From positions 1 through 64,000 of the forward strand of contig JANRIO010000033.1 in assembly GCA_033764875.1 (NCBI GenBank): a DNA stretch of 64,000 bases, given 5' to 3'. A model generated the notes under the pieces. The model did not search any database. It was given only the letters and a program-made list of their open reading frames with translations, and had not been told where the DNA came from. This DNA comes from AWTP1-13 sp033764875. GTDB lineage: Bacteria; Pseudomonadota; Alphaproteobacteria; Rhizobiales; Hyphomicrobiaceae. Below, in pieces: positions 41,211-49,347 of the stretch. Position 1 is the stretch's first letter. Each line of letters starts with the position of its first letter. The translations under genes were made by a program, and so were the position numbers.

Positions 41211-42316
41211 TGCACCACCAGATCGGCCTGCAGTGCCCCTGCCGACTTGATCGCCTGCAGGATGGCGATGATCCCCTGCGGCTTGAGCCCCATACGATTG
41301 AGCCCGCTGACCAGCGTCTGCAGGTTGGTCCCCTTCACGATGGCGAGCTTGCCGTCCTTCTCGTCGATGCCGACCGTCGTCTCCGGCAGCACCACCGTCT
41401 CGCCGCGCGAGAACGGATTGGGCTGGCTCGCCCGCGGCGTCTCGGTGACGCGCACCGTCAGGCTGCCGTGCGCCACGGCCACCGTCGACACCGTAACGTC
41501 CTTGCCGATGACGATCGTCCCCGTGCGCTCGTCGATGATGACCTTGGCCGGCGTATCGGGCTGCACCGACAGGCTCCCGATCTCGGCCATGAACCGGGCC
41601 GCGGTGAGCTTCGGCGGCTTGCGCAGCGTCACGTTGCGCAGGTCGTCCTCGCGCGCCACCCGCATGCCGTACCGCTGCGCGGCGAAGGCGTTGATGGCGT
41701 CGGCGACCTTCACCGCCGTTGCGAAGTCGGGGTTGCGCAGCTCCAGCACGAACTCAGTCTCCTCGGGGAAGTTGCCCACCGCCTCGCGCTCGACAGAGGC
41801 GCCGTTGGGGATCCGGCCCGTCGTCGGCACGCCTTGCGTCACCGATTCGGCCTTGCCGCCGGCCGCGAGCCCCGAGACCGCCAGCGGCCCCTGCGCCACG
41901 GCGTAGACCTGCCCGTCGGCGGCCGTCAGCGGCGTCAGGATCAGCGAGCCGCCCACGAGCGACGTCGCATCGCCCATCGACGATACCGTCACGTCGAGCC
42001 GCGCCCCTTTCCCGACCGAGGCCGGCAGCTCCGCCGTCACGATCACGGCGGCCACGTTGCGCGTGCGCGCCTGCGCATTGCGCACGTTGACGCCCATGCG
42101 GTCGAGCATCGATTGCAGGGATTGCTGCGTGAAGGGCGCATTGCGCAGCGTGTCGCCGGTGCCGTTGAGGCCGATCACGAGGCCGTAGCCCACGAGCTGG
42201 TTGGAGCGCACGCCCTGCACCGTCGTGATGTCCTTGACACGCGTTTGCGCACCCGCGTGGACGGGCCACGCGGCGATCAGCAGGAGAGCGATGATGGCGC
42301 TCCACGCCCGCATCAC
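41207..42316 (-). CDS. flgI: Flagellar P-ring protein FlgI
   Basis: Periplasmic ring around the rod. Of 369 residues, there is a signal peptide (IIALLLIAAWPVHAGA), then the hallmark RVKDITTVQGVRSNQLVGYG, GLNGTGDTLRNAPFTQQSLQ and MGVNVRNAQARTRNVAAVIV. Further on come ASVEREAVGNFPE, IIDERTGTIVIGKDVTVSTV and a C-terminal GLNRMGLKPQGIIAILQAIK. It overlaps flgA and motE by ATGA. Confidence 0.96.
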   Translation of the reverse strand: MMRAWSAIIALLLIAAWPVHAGAQTRVKDITTVQGVRSNQLVGYGLVIGLNGTGDTLRNAPFTQQSLQSMLDRMGVNVRNAQARTRNVAAVIVTAELPASVGKGARLDVTVSSMGDATSLVGGSLILTPLTAADGQVYAVAQGPLAVSGLAAGGKAESVTQGVPTTGRIPNGASVEREAVGNFPEETEFVLELRNPDFATAVKVADAINAFAAQRYGMRVAREDDLRNVTLRKPPKLTAARFMAEIGSLSVQPDTPAKVIIDERTGTIVIGKDVTVSTVAVAHGSLTVRVTETPRASQPNPFSRGETVVLPETTVGIDEKDGKLAIVKGTNLQTLVSGLNRMGLKPQGIIAILQAIKSAGALQADLVVQ

Positions 42317-42795
42317 GGTCCTCCGACCCGCACGCTTCCGTCCTTGGCAACGATGCCCCGGATCTGCAGCCCGCTCTCGCCGTTGCGCAGCGAGACCGTA
42401 TCGCCGATGGCGCCGCTCTGCAGCGCCGTCGCCTGGCCCGTGATGGTGAGGCCGCCGTCGACGTAGACGACCGTGGCCAGCTTGCCCGTGACCACGAGAT
42501 ACGGCTCCCGCAGGGCATTGACCGGAATCGGCGCGCCCTTGAGCAGCGTTCGCTTGGCCACCTTCCCGACCACCGCGCTGCGGTCCTCCTGCACCGAGCC
42601 GCGCGTCACGGTCTGGGCGATGAACGCCCGGTCCATGATGTGCTCCTCGCCGATCTCGTCGTTGGGGTAGATGGTGACGGTCGGCACCGGCAGCAGCATC
42701 TCCTGCTGCGCCTGCGCGGCCGCGGGTGCTGCCGGCAGCGACAGCGCCCCGAGCATCGCCAGGGCGCCGATCAGGGCTGTGAGCATGCTGCGCAT
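42313..42795 (-). CDS. flgA: Flagella basal body P-ring formation protein FlgA
   Basis: Periplasmic chaperone for FlgI. Of 160 residues, there is a signal peptide (LGALSLPAAPAAA), then a SAF-type domain: VTRGSVQEDRSAVVGKVAKR, TLLKGAPIPVNALREP, and a C-terminal GDTVSLRNGESGLQIRGIVA. It lies eight bases after flgG and overlaps flgI by ATGA. Confidence 0.92.
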   Translation of the reverse strand: MRSMLTALIGALAMLGALSLPAAPAAAQAQQEMLLPVPTVTIYPNDEIGEEHIMDRAFIAQTVTRGSVQEDRSAVVGKVAKRTLLKGAPIPVNALREPYLVVTGKLATVVYVDGGLTITGQATALQSGAIGDTVSLRNGESGLQIRGIVAKDGSVRVGGP

Positions 42796-42803
42796 CGGGC
42801 TCG

Positions 42804-43586
42804 CTACCTCTTGGCGATCGTGGAGAACATCTCGTCGGCGGCCGTGATCACCTTCGAGTTCATCTCGTAGGCACGCTGCGCGGAGATCAGCTCCGTGATC
42901 TCCTTCACCGGATCGACGTTCGAGTTCTCGAGATAGCCCTGGTTGATCGTGCCGTAGCCGGGATCGCCGGCCACCGACAGTGTCGCCGTGCCGGAGGCCG
43001 TGGTCTCGCGGAACAGGTTGCTGCCGAGCGGATCAAGGCCCGCGTCGTTGGCGAAGTTGGCGACGACGAACTGGCCGAGCAAGGTCGGCGCGGTGGTGCC
43101 GCTGATCGTCGCGTACACCTGCCCCGTCTCGTTGATCGTGATGTCGGTTGCCGTCGCGGGGATGGTCATGGCGGGCTGCACCACGTAGCCGTCGACGGTC
43201 ACGATCTGCCCGGTGGCGTTCTTGCTGAACGATCCGGCCCGCGTATACAGGTTCTCGTTGTTGGCCCCGGCCACCTGGAACCAGCCGCGGCCGTTGATCG
43301 CCACGTCGAGCTTGTTGCCGGTCTGTGTCAGCGAGCCCTGGATGTGCAGGTTGCGCACCGCCGCCGTCCGCGTGCCGAGGCCGATCTGCACGCCCTCGGG
43401 CACCGGTTCGCCGCCGCCGCGCGTCGGCGAGCCCGCCGACTTCTCCGTTTGGTAGAGCAGGTCGACGAACTCCGCGCGCGCGCGCTTGTAGCCCGTCGTG
43501 TTGATGTTCGCGATGTTGTTCGCGATCACCTCGACGTTCGTCTGCTGGGCATTCATGCCCGTGGCCGCAATGGCAAGCGCTCTCAC
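42804..43586 (-). CDS. flgG: Flagellar distal rod protein FlgG
   Basis: Forms the distal rod. The 260 residues include the N-terminal rod motif VIANNIANINTTGYKRARAE, FVDLLYQTEKSAGSPTRGGG and TNVDVAINGRGWF-like central sequence. The C-terminal coil is SNVDPVKEITELISAQRAYE then MNSKVITAADEMF, typical of FlgG. It begins at ATG 43586 and lies 27 bases after fliE. Confidence 0.96.
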   Translation of the reverse strand: MRALAIAATGMNAQQTNVEVIANNIANINTTGYKRARAEFVDLLYQTEKSAGSPTRGGGEPVPEGVQIGLGTRTAAVRNLHIQGSLTQTGNKLDVAINGRGWFQVAGANNENLYTRAGSFSKNATGQIVTVDGYVVQPAMTIPATATDITINETGQVYATISGTTAPTLLGQFVVANFANDAGLDPLGSNLFRETTASGTATLSVAGDPGYGTINQGYLENSNVDPVKEITELISAQRAYEMNSKVITAADEMFSTIAKR

Positions 43587-43613
43587 GTCTCAACTCCTCC
43601 GCTCGGGCAAACT

Positions 43614-43931
43614 TCAGATCTGCATTCTGCTGATTTCGAGATAGGCCGTGACCACCTTGTCGCGCACCGCGATGGCGCCCTGCAGCGACTGCTCGGCGTT
43701 CATCACCGCCTCGACCACCTGCTGCACCGTGGCCTGTCCCTTGATGCCGGCGACCGACACCGCCTCGGCCTTCTTGACGTTGTCGGCTGTCGACGCAAAC
43801 AGGTTGCCGAGCAGCTGCCCGAAATCGGCGCCGGCTGCCTCCGTGGGCTTCTGCGCCGATGCGACGGACGACATCTCCAGCTCGCCCGTGACGGCCGGAT
43901 TGACGCTGAGCGAGGTGAGGCTTTCGATCAT
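43614..43931 (-). CDS. fliE: Flagellar hook-basal body complex protein FliE
   Basis: Junction protein between the MS ring and rod. The 105 residues include FGQLLGNLFASTADNVKKAE, a VQQVVEAVMNAEQSLQGAIA helix and VRDKVVTAYLEISRMQI, the standard C-terminal ending. Its start overlaps the flgC stop by one base (TGATG). Confidence 0.93.
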   Translation of the reverse strand: MIESLTSLSVNPAVTGELEMSSVASAQKPTEAAGADFGQLLGNLFASTADNVKKAEAVSVAGIKGQATVQQVVEAVMNAEQSLQGAIAVRDKVVTAYLEISRMQI

Positions 43932-44350
43932 CAGGAGCTCCTGAGCATGTCGATGGCCTGGTTGATCATGTCGCGGGCCTGCTTGATCAGCTGCAGGTTG
44001 GCGTCATAGGAGCGGTTCGCCTCCCGCATGTCGGCCATTTCCACCATCACGTCGACGTTGGGCAGCTTGACGTAGCCCTTCTCGTCGGCGGCCGGGTGCC
44101 CCGGCATGTGCTCGAGCCGGTAGGCCGAGCGCGCCGTCTCGATGCCCGCCACGCGCACCCCCGCCGTCGACTGCACGTCGTCGATCTCGCTCTCGAACGT
44201 GACGATCTTGCGCGTGTAGGGATCGGCGCCCGGCGTCGCGCCCGCGGAGTTGGCGTTGGCGATGTTCTCGGCAAGCACGCGCATGCGCACCGACTGCGCC
44301 TCGAGGCCCGAGGCGCCGATCTTGAGGATTGTCTGCAGCGGATCGGCCAT
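43931..44350 (-). CDS. flgC: Flagellar proximal rod protein FlgC
   Basis: Proximal rod protein of 139 residues: SGLEAQSVRMRVLAENIANA with the rod ANANS motif, TPGADPYTRKIVTFE, and the C-terminal PNVDVMVEMADMREANRSYD, NLQLIKQARDMINQAIDML. ATG 44350 lies five bases after flgB. Confidence 0.95.
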   Translation of the reverse strand: MADPLQTILKIGASGLEAQSVRMRVLAENIANANSAGATPGADPYTRKIVTFESEIDDVQSTAGVRVAGIETARSAYRLEHMPGHPAADEKGYVKLPNVDVMVEMADMREANRSYDANLQLIKQARDMINQAIDMLRSS

Positions 44351-44355
44351 CGGCG

Positions 44356-44739
44356 TCAGACCTTCGTGCTCGCGAGCAGCATGCGGTGGAAGGTCTTCAC
44401 CACGTTGGCGTTGAGCCGGTACTCGCGGCCCACCTCGCCCGCCTTGATCAGCTCCTGCTCCAGGTTGACGCTGTTGCCGGAGTGCGTGACCTCCCAGCTG
44501 TCCTGCCCCTGGATCTTGTCGGAATCCTTCTGCTGGATGTCGCCGATCGACATGTGCTTCGGATTGCTCGCGGTCATGGCGATGCGGGTCGAATCGAGCA
44601 CCGCATCGAACGGCGTCACCTCCTGGGCCTTGAAGCCAGGCGTGTTCGCGTTCGCGACGTTGGTCGCGATCGTCGCCTGGCGCATGGAGAGCCAGCGGTT
44701 GTGCTGCGAGGCGAGTGCGAACAGGTAGGGTTGTGTCAT
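44356..44739 (-). CDS. flgB: Flagellar proximal rod protein FlgB
   Basis: Proximal rod protein of 127 residues: WLSMRQATIATNVANANTPG then FKAQEVTPFDAVLD, and the C-terminal NSVNLEQELIKAGEVGREYR, LNANVVKTFHRMLL. It is the first gene of the tightly packed flgB-flgC-fliE group; the 148-base gap upstream could hold a promoter, though none is convincing. Confidence 0.94.
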   Translation of the reverse strand: MTQPYLFALASQHNRWLSMRQATIATNVANANTPGFKAQEVTPFDAVLDSTRIAMTASNPKHMSIGDIQQKDSDKIQGQDSWEVTHSGNSVNLEQELIKAGEVGREYRLNANVVKTFHRMLLASTKV

Positions 44740-44852
44740 CGCTGCGGCCGGAGGGATCGAAGTCTCTCCGAAGGCTACCGCTGCAATCTTGTCTCAAGCT
44801 TGTGTGGAGGCGCGCCGCCGAATTCGCGCGAGGCCGGCACCAGGTTGCAAAT

Positions 44853-44872
44853 CCAGGGAAATCTTCCCCTGG
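44853..44872. promoter_or_regulatory. Near-perfect 20-base dyad upstream of flgB
   Basis: CCAGGGAAATCTTCCCCTGG: the arms CCAGGGGAA and TTTCCCTGG pair with one mismatch. It lies 114 bases before flgB and 16 bases after the stop of the unknown gene at 44888-45355. It may be an operator for flagellar class control or a transcript-end hairpin. Confidence 0.35.
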
Positions 44873-44887
44873 CGCGCCACCTGCAAC

Positions 44888-45355
44888 TCAAGCCCTGGCG
44901 CCGTCTTGGGAAGGGCTCGCCGCGGCCGCCCGGATCGGGCTGACGCGCGCGTCCTGGATGGCCTCCACCAGCCGCCGCGTGTTGTCGCTCGGGTCCGCTG
45001 CGCTGTCCTCGAAGCTGACGTAGGTGATCTCGACGCCCGCCTGCAACGCCTCGAGCCGCAGCCGGAAGAACACGTTCACGCCCTGGTGCTTGAATTCCAT
45101 GTCCAGGTTGACGACCGGCGTTCCGCCCCAGCGCACGTCGATGTCCCCCGACTGTCCGAAGCGCACGGTGCCCGGCAGGAAGTAGAACTCCGTCGAGGAG
45201 GCGACGAGGTTGGCGATGTTGCCGAACTGCTCGGTGCGGATGAACGCGATCAGGTCGGCCGCCTCGATCAGGCGCAGCTCCGAGGCGACGTCCCGCAAGC
45301 CCTCGGCCAGGGCCATCTCGCGCTCGAGCGCGTGGTTTCGTGATTGCTTCAGCAT
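44888..45355 (-). CDS. Conserved hypothetical protein in the flagellar cluster
   Basis: A 155-residue soluble protein, not recognised. It shows HALEREMALAEGLRDVASEL (helix), LIEAADLIAFIRTEQFGNIA, then a beta-rich middle (STEFYFLPGTVRFGQSGDID, VNLDMEFKHQGVNVFFRLRL) and an Ala-rich tail. There is no signal peptide, membrane helix or Cys pattern. It lies between flhB and flgB on the same strand, so a role in flagellar assembly or its regulation is possible but only by position. ATG 45355 is used; the longer reading upstream is Arg/Ser-rich. Confidence 0.7.
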   Translation of the reverse strand: MLKQSRNHALEREMALAEGLRDVASELRLIEAADLIAFIRTEQFGNIANLVASSTEFYFLPGTVRFGQSGDIDVRWGGTPVVNLDMEFKHQGVNVFFRLRLEALQAGVEITYVSFEDSAADPSDNTRRLVEAIQDARVSPIRAAAASPSQDGARA

Positions 45356-45507
45356 AGACGGCGATTGATGCGCTCGGCTGCGGGACGGGCGCGATCGATC
45401 GCGTCGAGCCCGGGAGGCTCGAGTGACGGCCGGTCTTGCCAAGTTCCAGATTTGGGAAATCGCGTGCGCTTTCAGGGGGCACGCGCGCGATCTCGATGTT
45501 CAGCACA

Positions 45508-46590
45508 CTAGGCGAGCGGCCTTATCTGAGCCTGACGCTGCGACAGATAGTAGATGATCTCGGCAACGGCCTTGTAGAACTCCTTCGGGATCATCTTGTC
45601 GACCTCGACCGCCTTGTAGAGCGCACGCGCCAGCGGCTTGTTCTCGATCACGGGAATGCCGTGCTCTATGGCAAGCTCGCGGATCTTCAGCGCGATCAGG
45701 TCCTGGCCCTTGGCGATCACCAGCGGCGCGCCTCCCTCCTCGCGCACGTAGCGCAAGGCCACCGCAAAGTGCGTCGGATTGGTGATGACGAGCGTCGCCC
45801 TGGGCACCGCGCCCATCATGCGCTTCCTCGCCCTGTCTCGGCTCAAGGAGCGCATGCGGGCCTTGATCAGCGGATCGCCGTCGATCTGCTTGAACTCGTC
45901 CTTCACCTCCTGCCGCGTCATCCTGAGCTCGTTGTGCCAGTGGAGCCGCGACCACACGACATCGGCGGCGACGAGCACGGCCGTCGCCGCCGTGATGGTC
46001 GCCAGAACGCGGATGCCGAGGTTGAGGATCATGCCCGGCAGGTCGGCAGGCTCCATCAGGATCGCGTTGGTGACGCTGAGCGAGTTCGAGCGCACGAAGT
46101 AGTAGCCCACCGCGCACACGAGGCCGAATTTGAACACCGCCTTCAGGAACTCGATCTGCCCCTGCACGCCGAACATCCGCCGCCAGCCGCTGGCGGGCGA
46201 CACCCGCGACATCTCGGGCATGATGCGGTCGACCACGATGTTGGGCGGGTTCTGCAGCGCCGAGGCGAGGATGCCGGCGATTGCCAGCACGATCACGATC
46301 GGCACCACCAGCCGCCCGGCCTCGAGCGCCACGGCGCCGAGCAGCAGGGTAGCATCCGCACGCGTCTCGAGCGCGAAGTTGCCGGGCTGGTCGAGGATCT
46401 TGATCAGCGTCGCGGTCAGCTCGCCGACGCCCGAGGCGAGGAAGAAGCTGGCGATCAGCAGCATGCCGATGAGCGAGGCGAGCGTCGCCGCCTCGCGCGA
46501 GACCGGGACGTTGCCCTTCTCGAGCGCGTCCTGGATTTTTTTCTCGGTCGGCTCTTCGGTTTTGCTGTCCCGGTCGGCCCCTTCGGCCAT
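45508..46590 (-). CDS. flhB: Flagellar export switch protein FlhB
   Basis: Inner-membrane export protein that switches from rod/hook to filament substrates after self-cleavage. Of 360 residues, the first ~210 hold four membrane helices. The cytoplasmic domain carries the autocleavage site NPTH near residue 270 (ATLVITNPTHFAVALRY), then GAPLVIAKGQDLIALKIREL. It starts at ATG 46590. Two long palindromes lie between it and fliG upstream. Confidence 0.95.
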   Translation of the reverse strand: MAEGADRDSKTEEPTEKKIQDALEKGNVPVSREAATLASLIGMLLIASFFLASGVGELTATLIKILDQPGNFALETRADATLLLGAVALEAGRLVVPIVIVLAIAGILASALQNPPNIVVDRIMPEMSRVSPASGWRRMFGVQGQIEFLKAVFKFGLVCAVGYYFVRSNSLSVTNAILMEPADLPGMILNLGIRVLATITAATAVLVAADVVWSRLHWHNELRMTRQEVKDEFKQIDGDPLIKARMRSLSRDRARKRMMGAVPRATLVITNPTHFAVALRYVREEGGAPLVIAKGQDLIALKIRELAIEHGIPVIENKPLARALYKAVEVDKMIPKEFYKAVAEIIYYLSQRQAQIRPLA

Positions 46591-46630
46591 GCGTGGCGCC
46601 CCGCCGCTCGAATCGTCTCAGCGCCAGACC

Positions 46631-46706
46631 TAGTGTCCCGATTCCGAAGCTCGCCTGCCTTTGCCGCTAGCGTCCAGAGCGAACTTCGGAATCATAAGGG
46701 ACACTA
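46631..46706. repeat. Long imperfect palindrome 1 between fliG and flhB
   Basis: The left arm TAGTGTCCC..ATTCCGAAG..TCGC (46631-46654) pairs with GCGA..CTTCGGAAT..GGGACACTA (46679-46706); the loop is ~24 bases. The ends read TAGTGT..ACACTA. It is likely a dispersed intergenic element. In the operon it would put a large hairpin in the mRNA downstream of fliG. Confidence 0.75.
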
Positions 46707-46722
46707 GAATCATGGACTTTTC

Positions 46723-46794
46723 AGTGTGATTCAGATCGAGAAATTCGCTCCCAACCATGCCCAGAGCTCCGGCGAATTTCTCGATCATCACACT
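46723..46794. repeat. Long imperfect palindrome 2 between fliG and flhB
   Basis: AGTGTGAT, a 3-base bulge and GATCGAGAAATTCG (46723-46747) pair with CGAATTTCTCGATC and ATCACACT (46773-46794), 22 bp in all, with a ~25-base loop. Both this and palindrome 1 end in ACACTAGA, which suggests they belong to one family. Confidence 0.75.
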
Positions 46795-46823
46795 AGAGCG
46801 ATTCAACCTTTCCCGATAGGGCG

Positions 46824-47879
46824 CTACTGCGTCACGTCGCTCAAGTTCTCCGGCTGGCGGATCTGGATGTCGCCGCGCGAGTTCATGCGCAGCACCGTGT
46901 CGACCACGAACCGGCGCGCCTCCTGCACCTCCCGCGGCGGGCCGGCGGCACCGCCGGAGAGCTCGGCTTCCACCATGCGCCGCGAGCGCGCCGCCAGCGA
47001 GGCGAGGATGGCGGTCTGGAAGGCGCTGTCCGTGCCGCGCAGCGCCATGACCAGCTTCTCGATCGGCACCTGGTCGAGCACCAGCGTGCGTGCCGCGGCC
47101 GGCAGTGTGATCATGTCGTCGAAGGTGAACAGCATGTTCTTCAATACCTTGACGTCGTCGGGCCTGACCTCGGCCAGCGTCTTCAGCACGTCCTCGCTCT
47201 GTGCCTTCTCGAGACGGTTGAGGATGTCGGCGACGCCGCCGTGCTTGGTCGGGCCCGTTGTCGCCAGCAGCTCCTCGGCAAGCGTGTCCTCGATCACCAC
47301 CATCGCGTCGGGGTCGACGTCGCGGCCCGCCAGCATCCTGACCAGGATTCCTGCGCGCATCTCGGCGGGCAGCGAGCTCACCACCTTGGCCGCCGTCTCC
47401 GAATCGAGCTTGGACAGGATCACGCCAACGGTCTGGGGATGCTCCTGCAGCAGGAAGGCGCGCAGCTCCTCCACCTTGACCTTCGAGATCTTGTCCCAGA
47501 TCTGGTCGTCGCGCAGGGCGCCTGCGGCGGCGGCCTGCATCAGCGGCGCCACCATCGGCTCGACCTCGCCGTAGAGGGCGGCGTTGTACTCCTCCTCGCT
47601 GACGACGTCGCTGAGCAGGTCGCGCATCTCGCGCTCGGTGCCCATGAACTTGACGCCGTCGGAGAACTTCCGCGCGAACTCCTCGACGAGGTTCTCGACG
47701 TGGCTCGCCGCCACCGGTCTCAGGTTCGTGCTCGAGCGCGTGAGGAGCTTGATCTCCTCCGGATCGAAGCGCCGCAAGAGACCCGTGGCCTTGGCCTTGC
47801 CCAGTGCGAGCAGCAGCACGGCCACCTTCTCGGCGCCCGAGAGGCTCGCGATGTCGTAGCTGCCGTTGGACGCGGACAT
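46824..47879 (-). CDS. fliG: Flagellar motor switch protein FliG
   Basis: C-ring protein that contacts FliF and the stator. The 351 residues run from the N-terminal FliF-binding domain (LSGAEKVAVLLLALGKAKAT) through the EHPQ middle motif (LLQEHPQTVGVILSKLDSET) to the C-terminal torque region (VLKNMLFTFDDMITLPAAAR, VPIEKLVMALRGTDSAFQTA). It lies 17 bases after fliN. Two palindromes lie beyond its stop codon. Confidence 0.95.
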   Translation of the reverse strand: MSASNGSYDIASLSGAEKVAVLLLALGKAKATGLLRRFDPEEIKLLTRSSTNLRPVAASHVENLVEEFARKFSDGVKFMGTEREMRDLLSDVVSEEEYNAALYGEVEPMVAPLMQAAAAGALRDDQIWDKISKVKVEELRAFLLQEHPQTVGVILSKLDSETAAKVVSSLPAEMRAGILVRMLAGRDVDPDAMVVIEDTLAEELLATTGPTKHGGVADILNRLEKAQSEDVLKTLAEVRPDDVKVLKNMLFTFDDMITLPAAARTLVLDQVPIEKLVMALRGTDSAFQTAILASLAARSRRMVEAELSGGAAGPPREVQEARRFVVDTVLRMNSRGDIQIRQPENLSDVTQ

Positions 47880-47896
47880 GGGCGCGCTTCAATCCC

Positions 47897-48322
47897 TCAG
47901 GACGCCACATCCGAGATCGGCGACTGCGTCAGCACTTCCGTCAGCTTGATGCCGAACCGCGACGTCGCCTCGTCCATCACCACCACCTGGCCCCGCGCCA
48001 CCGTGTGGCCGTTCACCGCCACCTCCACCGGCTCGCCGACCTTGCGCTCCAGCGGAATGACCGATCCGCGACCGAGCTTCATCAGGTTGGCGACCGGCAT
48101 CGTCGCCGACCCCAGGACCACGCGCACTGTCACCGGAATGCGCATGATGGTGTCGAGCCGCGGCGGTCCGCTCTCGCCGCCGCCGATAGAGGGAAGCTGG
48201 CTGGCGAAGGACGGCTCCTCGCCGAGGCCGCCCTCCTCCATCATCGCCGGCGCAGCCGCGTCGGCGTTGTACTCTTCCGTCAGCGCGCCTTCCGCAGGCG
48301 TCTCGTCAGAAGGATCGGTCAT
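47897..48322 (-). CDS. fliN: Flagellar motor switch protein FliN
   Basis: C-ring base component. Of 141 residues, the first ~55 are acidic and variable; the SPOA domain follows (IPVTVRVVLGSATMPVANLM, KLGRGSVIPLERKVGEPVEV, VNGHTVARGQVVVMDEATSR). It starts at ATG 48322, 82 bases downstream of fliM. Confidence 0.92.
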   Translation of the reverse strand: MTDPSDETPAEGALTEEYNADAAAPAMMEEGGLGEEPSFASQLPSIGGGESGPPRLDTIMRIPVTVRVVLGSATMPVANLMKLGRGSVIPLERKVGEPVEVAVNGHTVARGQVVVMDEATSRFGIKLTEVLTQSPISDVAS

Positions 48323-48404
48323 TGTCTCTCACCCGATGGTGCAGGCGTTGATCTCAAGCTTGTAGAGCGCACGCACGACCCGCAGCCGCCGCGGCAACAC
48401 CGGC

Positions 48405-49343
48405 TCACGAGGCCAGGATGTTGTCCATCAGCTCCTGCTCCTTGTTCACGAACTCCTCGACACGCAGCGTATAGACGCCGTTGGACTTGCCCAGCGAGCA
48501 CCACAGCAGCCGCTCGTTGTTGGTTTCGACGACGACCTGGCTCTCGGTGGTCGCGTTGAGCTCCAGGATGTCGCCCGGGCGCAGCCCCGCGATCTCGCCC
48601 AGCGTGCCCGGCCGCTCGTCGAGGATCGCCGTCACCGTCACGTTGCTGCGATTGAACTCCTTGCGGATCAGCTCGCCCCAGATGTCGTCGTTGACGTCGT
48701 CGTCCGTCTTCGGCTTCTGCGACAGCGCCTCGCGGACATTGGCCAGAGATTCGTCCGGGATCAGGAGATGGATCTCCCCCTTCTGCCGCGCCGTCTCGAT
48801 CTCGAACCGGGCCACGATCATGGCCGAGCGCGGCTTCACCTCGTCGAAATCCGGCTCCGCCCAGGTCGTCATCAGGTCGAACCCGGTCTCGGCCACCATC
48901 ATGAAGGCGCTGGAGACGCAACCGAGAAAGGTCTTGAAGAACACCGCCGACAGGCGCCGCTCGACCTTCGACAGGGGCCGCACCTCCGTGGGCGACGGCT
49001 CAGTGGGATCGGCGCCGAGCAGCATCTCCAGGATGATGAATGCCGCCGGCTGGTTGCACGTCACGTAGCAGGGCCCGGCCCAGCCCGTGGTGGAGTACAC
49101 GGCGATGGCGCGCGGGCCCCCGTGCAGCGCGAAGGCATCCTCGGCCGTCATCGACCGGCACTGCTTGAGGCCGAGCCGCGGCGGCACCGCCATACCCTGC
49201 TTCATCTGGTCGAACAGCATCTGCCCGACCCCGGCAAGGCAGACGCGGATCATGGGCATGCGGTCGACGGCACCGGCGCCGTCGCCGAACATGTCCTCGA
49301 TCTTGGTCTGCCGCGCTTGTGCCATTACGCCATCGCCGAGCAT
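48405..49343 (-). CDS. fliM: Flagellar motor switch protein FliM
   Basis: C-ring switch protein, 312 residues. The middle domain includes AIAVYSTTGWAGPCYVTCNQ and PLSKVERRLSAVFFKTFLGC; the C-terminal SPOA domain is VTVTAILDERPGTLGEIAGL then RPGDILELNATTESQVVVET. The N-terminus (MAQARQTKIEDMFGDGAG) lacks the usual EIDALL CheY-binding motif. ATG 49343 is four bases after the motA stop; ATG 49325 is an alternative and neither has a strong ribosome binding site. Confidence 0.88.
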   Translation of the reverse strand: MLGDGVMAQARQTKIEDMFGDGAGAVDRMPMIRVCLAGVGQMLFDQMKQGMAVPPRLGLKQCRSMTAEDAFALHGGPRAIAVYSTTGWAGPCYVTCNQPAAFIILEMLLGADPTEPSPTEVRPLSKVERRLSAVFFKTFLGCVSSAFMMVAETGFDLMTTWAEPDFDEVKPRSAMIVARFEIETARQKGEIHLLIPDESLANVREALSQKPKTDDDVNDDIWGELIRKEFNRSNVTVTAILDERPGTLGEIAGLRPGDILELNATTESQVVVETNNERLLWCSLGKSNGVYTLRVEEFVNKEQELMDNILAS

Positions 49344-49347
49344 GCCA

